A DNA stretch of 64,000 nucleotides from Marinomonas fungiae (GTDB lineage: Bacteria > Pseudomonadota > Gammaproteobacteria > Pseudomonadales > Marinomonadaceae), in contig NZ_LIQF01000006.1 in NCBI RefSeq assembly GCF_001418205.1, forward strand, positions 62,001 through 126,000, read 5' to 3'. The position numbers and the translations under genes are program-made. Positions 42,570-51,155 of the stretch are shown in pieces (the stretch's first letter is position 1; each line of letters opens with the position of its first letter). The notes below the pieces were generated by a model. It saw only the letters and a program-made list of their open reading frames with translations, ran no database searches and was not told the DNA's origin.

Positions 42570-43550
42570 ATGAGTGTGGTAATTTCCAAACTAGAAGAAC
42601 AAAAACAAGTAAATGGGTTGGATTTTCCATTGCTGGTAACGCCTCACAACTCAGACGTTCAAAGCAATAAGATGGACTTTTTCAATTGGGTAGAAAGCAA
42701 CAAAGCTGAACTTCATGACCTGTTGATCAAACACGGTGCCGTATTATTTCGTGGTTTCCCGGTCGAAAACTCTGACGAGTTCGAGAAAATGCTCGACCAA
42801 ACAGACTACCAAAACATGCCCTATGTGGGTGGCGCCGCTCCACGTGCACAGGTGACAGCGTCACGTATCGTGACCGCCAATGAGTCCCCAGCATCAGAAA
42901 AGATCCCGTTTCACCATGAAATGGCGCAAGTACCAACGCCTCCGGGTTACATCTTCTTTTATTGTGAAACCTCAGCAACCAAAGGTGGCGCAACCTCCAT
43001 TCTTCATTCTGGCGAAATCTGCAAAAAATTCTTTGAAATCGCTCCTGACTTCGCCAAAAAAATTGAAGATCAAGGGGTTCGCTACGTTCGCGTGATGCCT
43101 GAAGTAACGGACAACACATCTGCTATCGGCCGCTCTTGGAAAGAAACCTTCCATGTAAAAACCCGTGAGGAAGCAGAAGAGAAAATGCGCGAAGCGGGCA
43201 TGAATTGGGAGTGGCTAGAAAACGGTGATGTGCGCACAGAAACTCGCGTGTTACCAGGCATTCGTTTTGACGATGAAACTCAACAAAAAACTTTCTTCAA
43301 TTCTATTGTTGCGGTATTCACTGGCTGGAATGACTCTCGCAACCAAGGTGAAAAAGCCGTCACCACAGCAGATGGGGAGCCAATGGATGCCATGGCACTA
43401 GAACAACTAGTAGAGGCCATGGATAAGCTATGCGTAAACTTTAAATGGCAAGCTGGCGATGTTTTATGGATCAATAACCATACTGTTTTGCATGCACGCC
43501 AACCGTTTGAAGGCGAACGCCGTATTCTTGCTTCTATTTCTTTTAAGTAA
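42570..43550 (+). CDS. sqoD: TauD/TfdA-family Fe(II)/2-oxoglutarate dioxygenase; candidate sulfoquinovose dioxygenase
   Basis: The protein has 326 residues with the double-stranded beta-helix fold. The iron triad is visible as HxE-type in PFHHEMAQVP (about 114) and the distal histidine in NNHTVLHARQPF, followed by the 2-oxoglutarate-binding arginine in GERRILASI. Members of this family cleave C-S, C-N or C-O bonds by hydroxylation. Sulfoquinovose dioxygenase (SqoD) releasing sulfite and 6-dehydroglucose has been described in Marinomonas. Neighbouring reductase, TRAP, YeiH and Gfo/Idh/MocA genes match that pathway. The exact substrate should be treated as inferred; taurine-type substrates are the main alternative. 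Confidence 0.78.
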   Translation: MSVVISKLEEQKQVNGLDFPLLVTPHNSDVQSNKMDFFNWVESNKAELHDLLIKHGAVLFRGFPVENSDEFEKMLDQTDYQNMPYVGGAAPRAQVTASRIVTANESPASEKIPFHHEMAQVPTPPGYIFFYCETSATKGGATSILHSGEICKKFFEIAPDFAKKIEDQGVRYVRVMPEVTDNTSAIGRSWKETFHVKTREEAEEKMREAGMNWEWLENGDVRTETRVLPGIRFDDETQQKTFFNSIVAVFTGWNDSRNQGEKAVTTADGEPMDAMALEQLVEAMDKLCVNFKWQAGDVLWINNHTVLHARQPFEGERRILASISFK

Positions 43551-43557
43551 CGTCATT

Positions 43558-43585
43558 AAAGGCGCTTGTATAATCAAGCGCCTTT
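43558..43585. terminator. Terminator between convergent genes
   Basis: A perfect 11-bp stem AAAGGCGCTTG/CAAGCGCCTTT (43558-43568, 43575-43585) has a short loop. It serves the dioxygenase gene and the convergent lipoprotein gene. Confidence 0.75.
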
Positions 43586-43602
43586 CTAAGCTCTCTGCAC
43601 CA

Positions 43603-44127
43603 TCAATGACTTACGTAAGTCGATGGCACAATTGGACAGTTCACCACAATGTTAGTGCGCTCGATATTCACCCAGCCTTTGGCTTCTGCATCGAGCAAGG
43701 CGTCTTCTGAGGTTAACTCTATTGCATGCTTGGGTTCTATCCACTTAACTGCATACATCAACCAAACGGGCGAGTAAGCCACATCAGTGCTTTCTGAGCC
43801 AACCGGGGTTGGCGCTGAGGGAAAGATATTGCGTTGCTCTCCGTTAGGGAAAGCATAGACCCTTTCAATCACTGTTTTCTGACGTGGCGGCTTAGGATAA
43901 TTGGGAATAGCGTCTCGCAGGCGTGGTGCATAATTTACGCCCATGGCACGAGCCATCTCCTGATCGGAGACGTCCGTAGTCACATAATAAATGACCTGAT
44001 CATTAAACCATGCTTGGTGCAACGGTAGTGAAATGCCTGATGGTGCCGTGCTGGCACACCCTGTTAACCCAAGGCTCGCTGTTATTAACATCACCGCAGC
44101 CCATTTCGAAATCTCAAACTTCTTCAC
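43603..44127 (-). CDS. Putative lipoprotein of unknown function
   Basis: The protein has 174 residues. A type II signal peptide ends in the lipobox LTGC (Cys about 24). The mature part has FNDQVIYYVTTDVSDQEMA and SPVWLMYAVKWIE, a pattern found in DUF7482-type secreted proteins; I am not certain of the family. It presumably sits in the outer membrane facing the periplasm. It is encoded convergent with the dioxygenase and in the same direction as the ABM protein 34 bp upstream, so the two may be co-transcribed. Confidence 0.7.
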   Translation of the reverse strand: MKKFEISKWAAVMLITASLGLTGCASTAPSGISLPLHQAWFNDQVIYYVTTDVSDQEMARAMGVNYAPRLRDAIPNYPKPPRQKTVIERVYAFPNGEQRNIFPSAPTPVGSESTDVAYSPVWLMYAVKWIEPKHAIELTSEDALLDAEAKGWVNIERTNIVVNCPIVPSTYVSH

Positions 44128-44161
44128 GTTTTACCCTATCACTGCTGAGCACCAGATACAT

Positions 44162-44461
44162 TTACTTGGAAATATAGTGTCCAAGTTCTTCATACACTTT
44201 GACGGATAATAAATTTCCTAGCTTACTCATTTTCATAATTTCAGGCGGATTATCTGATGTCCAAAAATTACGCCAGTCTTCTTCTGAATTCCAACGGGCA
44301 ATCGTCAGTACATGATCTACCCTAGAACCATCCTGTAACAAGGTACTACCGTGCGCGCCTTGATAGATCTCACGTACTAATACAGTGGTTTGCTCCCAAG
44401 CCTCACTGAACTCTTGTAGGCTTCCCCGACTGACATGCCATTCATAGATCACTCGAATCAT
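44162..44461 (-). CDS. ABM-fold (antibiotic biosynthesis monooxygenase-like) protein
   Basis: This 99-residue single-domain protein has a dimeric ferredoxin-like ABM fold: VIYEWHVSRGSLQEFSEAWE at the start, HGSTLLQDGSR, TIARWNSEEDWRNFW, then a short helical end. Family members are oxygenases or simply small-molecule-binding dimers, so no reaction can be given. It lies between the sigma-54 regulator gene and the lipoprotein gene on the same strand (35 bp gaps), a possible small operon. Confidence 0.75.
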   Translation of the reverse strand: MIRVIYEWHVSRGSLQEFSEAWEQTTVLVREIYQGAHGSTLLQDGSRVDHVLTIARWNSEEDWRNFWTSDNPPEIMKMSKLGNLLSVKVYEELGHYISK

Positions 44462-44496
44462 CGCTCTCTCCTTAAAACGTTACGTTAGATTTCTCT

Positions 44497-46428
44497 TTAA
44501 AGATTTTTCTCTTTCGCATACTTGTACACAGTATTACGGCTGACCCCAGCCAATTTAGCCGTTTGAGACACGTTACCATGAGTTTGCTCTAAAAGCTTAG
44601 GGATCAAGATATCGTATGCCTCTGGCTCTGTCTGTTTTTCATTAGCATTGACAGGGCTCTGTAAATCATCAAAAAAGTCATCCGGCAAATGCCACTCTTC
44701 TAACTCATCCCCATCCGCCATGGCCATGCCGACTTTCAATACATGAACTAGCTGGCGCATGTTGCCAGGCCAAGGGTGTCCCGCGAGAAGCTCTAGTAGC
44801 GCCTCTGTTAATGCCGGTCCCGGCTCCTCTAATCGTAACCGCTCATGAACGTAAGAAATTAACTTGCGCTTGTCTTGGCGCTGTCGGAGCGATGGCAATT
44901 CAATGTTAAGGCCTGATATACGATAGTATAGATCCTGCCTAAATCGCCCTTCCGTCACTTCGTCTTTTAAATTTCGGTTGGTCGCTGAAATCAGCTTCAC
45001 ATCGACAGGATACACCTCGGTCGATCCCAACGGCGTGACAACACGCTCTTGTAGCACTCGTAACAATCTGGATTGCACCGTAGCAGGCATTTCACCAATT
45101 TCATCTAAGAACAAGGTGCCTTTATGTGCTCGTCTAATCAAGCCAATGGAGCCTTTATTTTGCGCTCCGGTAAAGGCGCCCTTTTCGTAACCAAACAGCT
45201 CAGACTCGACCAATTCTGATGGGATGGCAGCACAGTTGACCGCCACCAACATCTCTTTATGACGAGAACTGTGATAGTGCAGACTGCGCACAAAGATTTC
45301 TTTACCTGCCCCCGTTTCCCCATGAATTAAGATTGGAATGTCTTTTTCCATAATTTTGTGAGCTTGCTTCACCACTCGCTTAACCTGTGGATCACCGTGC
45401 TCTAGTTCATCCAGAGGAATCACATTATCAGGAATACTACTGGGCATGGTCGGTTTGGCAAGTTGCGACGGCGGGGCTTGATAGCCGCCTGATGTGCGGT
45501 AGTCAGGCACTTTCATCACCTGCGTCACCGGTGGCAACACTTTCATATAAAACTGAAATCGCCCCAAAGCGCGCTGCTTCATGGGCATATGCAAAGGCTG
45601 ATTTTTGATTTCACGCATATCACAGTCAAAAATCTGCGAAATATTCAGCAGTGATAAGTCCCGCGCTAAAACAATTTCAGCGCGGCGGTTAGCAGAAACA
45701 ATGGTGCCTTGATCATCCAGTACCAATAATCCCGACCAATGGCTATCGAGACTGGTGAGGTTGGTATTAAAACTAACAATAAAATGGCGTTGCTGAAACG
45801 CCGCGAAAATAAGACGATTCTCAACGCTAAGGGACATGAGCTTGACCATGCCTAATGTATGGTCTTGGGGTAAATACGCGTCAGAAGAGATATCTAGAAC
45901 ACCGAGTAGCTCATTACCGGTGTCATAGATCGGCGAAGCCGATCCCACCATATAACGATTGGCGCGCAGGTAGTGTTCATCGCGGCCAACTTGTATGGCA
46001 CGACCACTGATTAGGGCCGTTCCTATTGCGTTGGTGCCCACACCTTGCTCAGTCCACTGATTACCTTCAACCAAGCCATGATAATGCCCTCGACCAAAAC
46101 GATCCTGCCCCCAAGTGTTCAACACATGCCCCTGCCGATCCGCCAAGACTATGATGCACGCAGAGTTGCTTAGAATATTTTCATAATAGGGAATGATCTC
46201 GTTTTCCGTGGTCTCTAATAAATTACGATGTTGATCCCGTAAATCATTGAGTTCACCTTTCGGTAAGGTGGCAAAATTCGGCTCAGAAGTATGCTCCAGA
46301 CCAAACTGTTCGCACCGATACCAAGAGTCCTCGATCTGCTGCTTGTGTTCTTCGTCATTTAAGTTGACGTTAGGGCTGCGCATTGCCTTACTGTCATCCG
46401 ATTCTTGTTGTTCTTTTTTTACCGTCAT
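44497..46428 (-). CDS. Sigma-54-dependent Fis-family activator (AcoR-like)
   Basis: This is 643 residues from the ATG at 46428, chosen because GGAGC lies 8 nt before it; the frame extends to 46488. It has an N-terminal GAF-type sensor region (about 60-220, GQDRFGRGHYHGLVEGNQW and ASPIYDTGNELLGVLDIS), then a PAS-like linker, then the AAA domain with Walker A GETGAGKE, the sigma-54 contact GAFTGA, Walker B GTLFLDEIGEM, and a C-terminal Fis helix-turn-helix (HGNVSQTAKLAGVSRNTVYK). It is divergent from the glycerol ABC operon, whose upstream region has a sigma-54-like promoter and TGTTCAC repeats. It is probably its activator. Confidence 0.9.
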   Translation of the reverse strand: MTVKKEQQESDDSKAMRSPNVNLNDEEHKQQIEDSWYRCEQFGLEHTSEPNFATLPKGELNDLRDQHRNLLETTENEIIPYYENILSNSACIIVLADRQGHVLNTWGQDRFGRGHYHGLVEGNQWTEQGVGTNAIGTALISGRAIQVGRDEHYLRANRYMVGSASPIYDTGNELLGVLDISSDAYLPQDHTLGMVKLMSLSVENRLIFAAFQQRHFIVSFNTNLTSLDSHWSGLLVLDDQGTIVSANRRAEIVLARDLSLLNISQIFDCDMREIKNQPLHMPMKQRALGRFQFYMKVLPPVTQVMKVPDYRTSGGYQAPPSQLAKPTMPSSIPDNVIPLDELEHGDPQVKRVVKQAHKIMEKDIPILIHGETGAGKEIFVRSLHYHSSRHKEMLVAVNCAAIPSELVESELFGYEKGAFTGAQNKGSIGLIRRAHKGTLFLDEIGEMPATVQSRLLRVLQERVVTPLGSTEVYPVDVKLISATNRNLKDEVTEGRFRQDLYYRISGLNIELPSLRQRQDKRKLISYVHERLRLEEPGPALTEALLELLAGHPWPGNMRQLVHVLKVGMAMADGDELEEWHLPDDFFDDLQSPVNANEKQTEPEAYDILIPKLLEQTHGNVSQTAKLAGVSRNTVYKYAKEKNL

Positions 46429-46512
46429 TATGTGCTCCATTTCGAAAGGAGCGACAAGCCAATCGCTATTCTGCTTGCCTCTGACCACAAGGTCAATTTA
46501 ATTGCTCAGTAT

Positions 46513-46550
46513 TGTTCACAAGTGTTCACAGCAACTGTTCACTGAACACT
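46513..46550. promoter_or_regulatory. TGTTCAC repeats, candidate enhancer for the AcoR-like activator
   Basis: TGTTCAC occurs three times (46513, 46523, 46536). The last forms a perfect palindrome TGTTCA-C-TGAACA, and AGTGTTCA/TGAACACT (46521-46528, 46543-46550) form an inverted pair. They sit about 120-160 bp upstream of the -24 element at 46671, the normal distance for a sigma-54 enhancer. Confidence 0.6.
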
Positions 46551-46552
46551 TT

Positions 46553-46593
46553 TTACGAATATGAACAATCACCATTCAGAAACGAACATTTCT
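46553..46593. promoter_or_regulatory. Possible GlpR-type half-sites
   Basis: CGAATATGAACA and CGAACATT resemble halves of the GlpR operator seen near glpK/glpR and glpD. They are weaker than the sites there and only suggestive. Confidence 0.35.
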
Positions 46594-46670
46594 AACTAAA
46601 GCTAACATAAGCATATAAAAGTCATATTTTTCATATAGATAAAGAATTAAAAACATTTCTTACACAATAT

Positions 46671-46686
46671 TGGCACAGGCTTTGTA
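46671..46686 (+). promoter_or_regulatory. Sigma-54-like promoter of the glycerol ABC operon
   Basis: TGGCACAGGCTTTGTA has the -24 GG and a 10-nt gap to GT where GC is expected at -12. It is close to the consensus, and placed 136 bp before glpS, downstream of an enhancer-like repeat region. Confidence 0.5.
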
Positions 46687-46822
46687 TTGTAAAACTGATC
46701 ACTGATTAGTTTATGCATTTGCGGAAAGCGACAAGCCACTCTCTTAAGGCAAAGCAAAACACAGTGCCGACTACACACCGCATCATTGTGGCGGCCATAA
46801 CAACAAAAAAGGGTTAATTACA

Positions 46823-47911
46823 ATGTCACTGACGCTGAGTAATGTGTCTCGCGTTGTTGATGGAGAAACTTGGATTGACGACGTCAATCTGTCCCTAGAA
46901 CCGGGCTCATTTAATGTGCTTTTGGGAAGAACGCTCTCCGGTAAAACAACGCTAATGCGCCTAATGGCTGGGCTGGATCGCCCGACATCAGGCAAGATCA
47001 TGATGAACAATGTGGATGTTACGGGTGTTCCGGTTCGAGAGCGCAACATCTCTATGGTGTACCAACAGTTCATCAACTATCCCAATATGACGGTGTATGA
47101 AAACATCGCTTCACCGTTACGCCTTGCGAAAATGTCGGCCCAAGAAATTGATCGCCGAGTTCGTGAAACCGCAGAAATGCTGCGTATTGATCCCTACCTT
47201 GATCGCTTACCCTTGCAACTTTCAGGTGGTCAGCAGCAACGTACTGCCATGGCCCGCGCACTGGTCAAAGACTCGCAAATCATTCTGTTTGACGAGCCAC
47301 TGGTGAACCTCGATTACAAACTGCGTGAAGAACTGCGCCAAGAGTTACGCGCACTGTTTAAAGCCCGTAACTGCATTGCCGTGTATGCCACGACAGAACC
47401 TAATGAAGCCCTAGCGCTTGCGGGCAATACCGCTGTTTTGCACGAAGGCAAGCTGCTGCAATTTGGCGAAACCGCAGAGGTTTATCACCGTCCAAAAGAC
47501 ATTATCACCGCAGAAATGTTTTCAGAGCCGCCTATCAACGTGGTGCCGGGTCGTGTTAGCGATACCGAAGTCACCTTTGATGACAGCGTTCACTTCCAGT
47601 TAAACAGCGACTTGCGCCCTTTAGAGCCAGGCAATTACCGCTTTGGCGTGCGTGCTTCGCACATTGGTCTAGTGCCACATTCTGACGACGATTTAGAGCT
47701 TCCGGTACGAGTGGATTTAGCGGAAATCAGCGGCAGTGAAACCTTCCTTCATGTACACAACCCGCACTTTGACTTGGTGCTGCACCTTTCCGGCGTACAT
47801 GAGTATCACGTTGATCAACAGATCAAAGTGTATTTCCCCACACACAAGCTGTACGCCTTCAATGAAGCGGGTCGCCTTGTCCATGCACCAGCGGGTTTAG
47901 GAGGACGTTAA
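46823..47911 (+). CDS. glpS: Glycerol ABC transporter ATP-binding protein GlpS
   Basis: This 362-residue ABC ATPase has a C-terminal regulatory/TOBE domain. Walker A is GRTLSGKTT, the Q loop VYQQFINYPNMTVYENI, the signature canonical LSGGQQQR (about 133), and Walker B IILFDEPLVNLD. The H-loop histidine is missing: the position reads YATTEPNEAL instead of a TH-D motif. It pairs with GlpT. In the heterodimer the canonical signature here would complete the ATP site made by GlpT's Walker and H motifs. It is the first gene of the operon glpSTPQUV. Confidence 0.9.
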   Translation: MSLTLSNVSRVVDGETWIDDVNLSLEPGSFNVLLGRTLSGKTTLMRLMAGLDRPTSGKIMMNNVDVTGVPVRERNISMVYQQFINYPNMTVYENIASPLRLAKMSAQEIDRRVRETAEMLRIDPYLDRLPLQLSGGQQQRTAMARALVKDSQIILFDEPLVNLDYKLREELRQELRALFKARNCIAVYATTEPNEALALAGNTAVLHEGKLLQFGETAEVYHRPKDIITAEMFSEPPINVVPGRVSDTEVTFDDSVHFQLNSDLRPLEPGNYRFGVRASHIGLVPHSDDDLELPVRVDLAEISGSETFLHVHNPHFDLVLHLSGVHEYHVDQQIKVYFPTHKLYAFNEAGRLVHAPAGLGGR

Positions 47912-47912
47912 C

Positions 47913-49013
47913 ATGGCAGAAATTACCTTAAATGCCTTGGCCCATACCTATTGCGATGCACCGAGTAAACCGGAAGATTACGCCATTCGCCAAATGCAAC
48001 ACGTTTGGCATCAAGGGGGCGCTTACGCACTTCTTGGTCCATCCGGCTGTGGCAAATCCACCCTATTGAACATCATCTCTGGCTTGCTGGAACCCTCTGA
48101 CGGCGAAGTGTTGTTTGATGGCAAACGCGTCAATGAGCTGAAGCCAGAAGAGCGCAACATTGCACAGGTGTTCCAGTTCCCTGTGGTGTACGACACCATG
48201 ACGGTGTACGACAACTTAGCCTTTCCATTGCGCAACATTGGCGTTCCAGAACATAAAATCCGCTCCAAAGTATTGGAAGTGGCTGAGATCCTTGAGCTTT
48301 CCGATCAGTTAAAACGCAAAGCCAAAGGCCTATCCGCCGACCAAAAGCAAAAAGTCTCCATGGGACGTGGCTTAGTACGTGATGACGTGTCTGCCATCTT
48401 GTTTGACGAGCCACTCACCGTCATCGATCCACAATTGAAGTGGAAACTGCGTCGCAAGCTCAAGCAAATCCATGAACAGTTCAATATCACCATGGTGTAT
48501 GTGACCCACGATCAGTTGGAGGCCTCTACCTTTGCCGACAAAATCGCGGTGATGTACCAAGGTCAAATAGTGCAGTTTGGTACGCCTCGTGAATTGTTCG
48601 AGCACCCGGCTCATACCTTTGTCGGTTACTTTATTGGTTCACCTGGCATGAACTTTTTAGAAGCGGAAGTTGGCGACGACGCGCTGACCTTTGGCGACCA
48701 TACCCTCAACATTCATCCCAAGTTATTGGCCGAGCTTAAAGCACGCAATGCGACGTCAGCCACCGTTGGAATTCGACCTGAATTTGTTCATGTATGGGAC
48801 GGACAAAATGTGGATGCCTTCAGAGTGGATGTGGACTTCGTTGAAGACTTAGGCACCTACAAAATCCTCACCTTTACCTTTGCTGGCGTGTCCATGAAAG
48901 CACGCTTAAGCGAAGACCAAAAAGTGCCCCAAGGCAAAGCCTTTGTCAGCTTCCCTGAGCAATGGACCAAGATTTATCTCAACGATTATTTAGTGGAGGT
49001 GCCCCATGACTAA
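47913..49013 (+). CDS. glpT: Glycerol ABC transporter ATP-binding protein GlpT
   Basis: The protein has 366 residues: Walker A GPSGCGKST, Q loop VFQFPVVYDTMTVYDN, Walker B ILFDEPLTVID and the H loop VYVTHDQLEA are intact, but the signature is degenerate (LSADQKQKVSMGRG in place of LSGGQ-type). Together with GlpS this gives one consensus and one degenerate ATP site. The gene starts one base after glpS and its end overlaps the glpP start by 8 bp. This is not the glycerol-3-phosphate antiporter GlpT of enterics; the name follows the rhizobial glpSTPQUV nomenclature. Confidence 0.88.
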   Translation: MAEITLNALAHTYCDAPSKPEDYAIRQMQHVWHQGGAYALLGPSGCGKSTLLNIISGLLEPSDGEVLFDGKRVNELKPEERNIAQVFQFPVVYDTMTVYDNLAFPLRNIGVPEHKIRSKVLEVAEILELSDQLKRKAKGLSADQKQKVSMGRGLVRDDVSAILFDEPLTVIDPQLKWKLRRKLKQIHEQFNITMVYVTHDQLEASTFADKIAVMYQGQIVQFGTPRELFEHPAHTFVGYFIGSPGMNFLEAEVGDDALTFGDHTLNIHPKLLAELKARNATSATVGIRPEFVHVWDGQNVDAFRVDVDFVEDLGTYKILTFTFAGVSMKARLSEDQKVPQGKAFVSFPEQWTKIYLNDYLVEVPHD

Positions 49014-49872
49014 GGTCGAAAACAACAAGGCATGGTGGCTGGTAATGCCAGTATTTTTGATCGTTGCCTTCTCCGCCATCATTCCGTTAATGACGGTTGT
49101 GAACTACTCGGTACAAGACATTTTTGACCCTTACACGCGCTACTTTGTGGGCACGGAATGGTTCAAACAAGTCATGCTGGACGAGCGTTTGCACGATGCA
49201 TTGATTCGCCAGTTTATCTTTTCGTTCACCATTTTGCTGATCGAAATTCCATTGGGAATTATGGTCGCATTGATGATGCCAACCAAAGGTAAAGGGGCCT
49301 CGCTGGCACTGATTTTAGTGGCGATCCCGCTACTGATTCCATGGAACGTGGTCGGCACCATTTGGCAAATCTTTGGCCGCGCGGACATTGGCCTCTTTGG
49401 GGCGATGATGGCGAAGCTGGGGATCAACTATAACTACGCTTCTGAGCCAATGCATGCTTGGTTGACGGTGGTACTAATGGACGTTTGGCACTGGACACCT
49501 TTGGTGGCATTGCTTTGCTACTCAGGTCTTCGTGCGATTCCTGAAGTGTACTACCAAGCTGCGCGCATTGATAAAGCGTCTCGCTGGGCAGTATTCCGTT
49601 ACATCCAACTGCCGAAGTTAACCAATGTGCTGATTATCGGTGTGCTATTGCGCTTTATGGATTCGTTCATGATTTACACCGAGCCGTTTGTGTTAACCGG
49701 TGGCGGTCCCGGAACGTCAACAACCTTCTTAAGCCAGTCATTGGTACAGCAAGCCATTGGTCAATTCGACCTAGGCCCAGCCGCTGCTTTCTCGCTGGTG
49801 TACTTCTTAATCATCTTGCTGGTGTGTTGGGTGTTTTACACCACCATCATGCACATGCAAAAAGACAAATAG
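49006..49872 (+). CDS. glpP: Glycerol ABC transporter permease GlpP
   Basis: This 288-residue inner-membrane permease has six helices. The EAA loop contains YYQAARIDKASRWAVFRYIQ, which contacts the ATPase. The start overlaps the end of glpT by 8 bp (ATGACTAA). It forms the membrane channel with GlpQ. The segment FVLTGGGPGTSTTFLSQ is typical of sugar-type MalF-like permeases. Confidence 0.9.
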   Translation: MTKVENNKAWWLVMPVFLIVAFSAIIPLMTVVNYSVQDIFDPYTRYFVGTEWFKQVMLDERLHDALIRQFIFSFTILLIEIPLGIMVALMMPTKGKGASLALILVAIPLLIPWNVVGTIWQIFGRADIGLFGAMMAKLGINYNYASEPMHAWLTVVLMDVWHWTPLVALLCYSGLRAIPEVYYQAARIDKASRWAVFRYIQLPKLTNVLIIGVLLRFMDSFMIYTEPFVLTGGGPGTSTTFLSQSLVQQAIGQFDLGPAAAFSLVYFLIILLVCWVFYTTIMHMQKDK

Positions 49873-49875
49873 GAG

Positions 49876-50805
49876 GTGAGCATGTCTAATTCATCAAGCA
49901 TGAACACACAACGCTCGTCTGAACAAACCATTGCTGAAGGCTCTTACTCAAGTCAAGCGCCGCAAGCACCGGTAGTCAGCCTAGCTGAACGCAAAGCACG
50001 TCATGCTATGTGGCGTGGCCGCATCGGTATGACGGTGTATTTGATTTTGTTGCTGATGCCAATTTACTGGCTCCTTAACATGTCATTTAAAACCAATACG
50101 GAAATTTTAAGTGGGTTATCGTTCTTTCCTGAGAATTTCACTCTAGAAAACTACGCCAAGATTTTTGGCGATCCAACTTGGTACATGGGCTATGTGAACT
50201 CGATTATCTATGTATCGATGAACATGGTGATCAGTTTATTGGTTGCCCTGCCTGCGGCTTACGCTTTCAGCCGTTACAAGTTCGTTGGCGACAAGCACAT
50301 GTTCTTTTGGCTACTGTCAAACCGCATGGCGCCACCAGCGGTATTCCTATTGCCATTCTTCCAGCTGTATTCCTCAGTTGGCTTATTTGATACCCATATT
50401 GCCGTGGCGTTAGCGCACTGTTTGTTTAACGTGCCACTGGCGGTTTGGATCTTAGAAGGCTTTATGAGTGGCGTGCCGCGTGAGATCGATGAAACCGCCT
50501 ACATTGACGGTTATTCGTTCCCGAAATTCTTCGTCAAAATCTTCTTGCCACTGATTCGTTCTGGCATCGGTGTGACCGCCTTCTTCTGCTTTATGTTCTC
50601 TTGGGTGGAGCTACTTTTGGCAAGGACACTGACATCCGTGGATGCCAAGCCTATCGGCGCCATCATGACTCGGACCGTATCAGCTTCAGGCATGGATTGG
50701 GGGCTACTTGCAGCGGCGGGTGTATTGACCATCGTACCGGGCATTCTAGTGATTTACTTCGTTCGAAATCATGTGGCTAAGGGCTTCGCCCTAGGCCGAG
50801 TTTAA
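49876..50805 (+). CDS. glpQ: Glycerol ABC transporter permease GlpQ
   Basis: This 309-residue MalG-like permease has six helices after a ~50-residue cytoplasmic N-terminus rich in serine and glutamine (SSMNTQRSSEQTIAEGSYSS). The EAA loop contains EIDETAYIDGYSFPKFFVK. It begins three bases after glpP and partners it in the channel. The ribosome binding site (AGGAGGTG) overlaps the glpP stop. Confidence 0.9.
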   Translation: MSMSNSSSMNTQRSSEQTIAEGSYSSQAPQAPVVSLAERKARHAMWRGRIGMTVYLILLLMPIYWLLNMSFKTNTEILSGLSFFPENFTLENYAKIFGDPTWYMGYVNSIIYVSMNMVISLLVALPAAYAFSRYKFVGDKHMFFWLLSNRMAPPAVFLLPFFQLYSSVGLFDTHIAVALAHCLFNVPLAVWILEGFMSGVPREIDETAYIDGYSFPKFFVKIFLPLIRSGIGVTAFFCFMFSWVELLLARTLTSVDAKPIGAIMTRTVSASGMDWGLLAAAGVLTIVPGILVIYFVRNHVAKGFALGRV

Positions 50806-50816
50806 GGAGTATCAAA

Positions 50817-51089
50817 ATGGTTTGGATGTCTTGGACTTTACCGACGGCTGCATTTTTTGCTGGCATCGCTTTAATCCTCGTCGCGATGACGACTTGGCAA
50901 GCGATTTCTCCGAGTGTGGAACGCAAAGGCTTTTTGCCAATTGAAACCACACGGGGTGATCGTTTGTTTATAGGCCTACTGAGTAGTGCCTTTGTTCACC
51001 TAGGTTTCGTTGCGTTAAGTGATGTCTCGCTTTACGTAGCAACCGCCCTATGCGTGCTTTGGATGTGCTTCCTAATGCGCTGGGGCTAA
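50817..51089 (+). CDS. glpU: DUF2160 small membrane protein (GlpU-like)
   Basis: This 90-residue protein has three membrane helices (about 8-28, 45-62, 66-84). DUF2160 proteins are found almost only in glycerol ABC operons between glpQ and glpV, as here. The family has no known biochemical function; an accessory membrane subunit of the transporter is the simplest idea. A ribosome binding site, AAGGAG, lies 7 nt before the ATG. Confidence 0.82.
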   Translation: MVWMSWTLPTAAFFAGIALILVAMTTWQAISPSVERKGFLPIETTRGDRLFIGLLSSAFVHLGFVALSDVSLYVATALCVLWMCFLMRWG

Positions 51090-51155
51090 GTGAGAGTGTA
51101 CAGGGAAGAACCTGCATGGAAGCGAAATACCTATCTTTAATCATTGAGGTAAAAC

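Noticed and set aside
47913-49013. Reading GlpT as the glycerol-3-phosphate antiporter.
   Set aside because: The protein is an ABC ATPase with Walker A and B motifs; only the name is shared.
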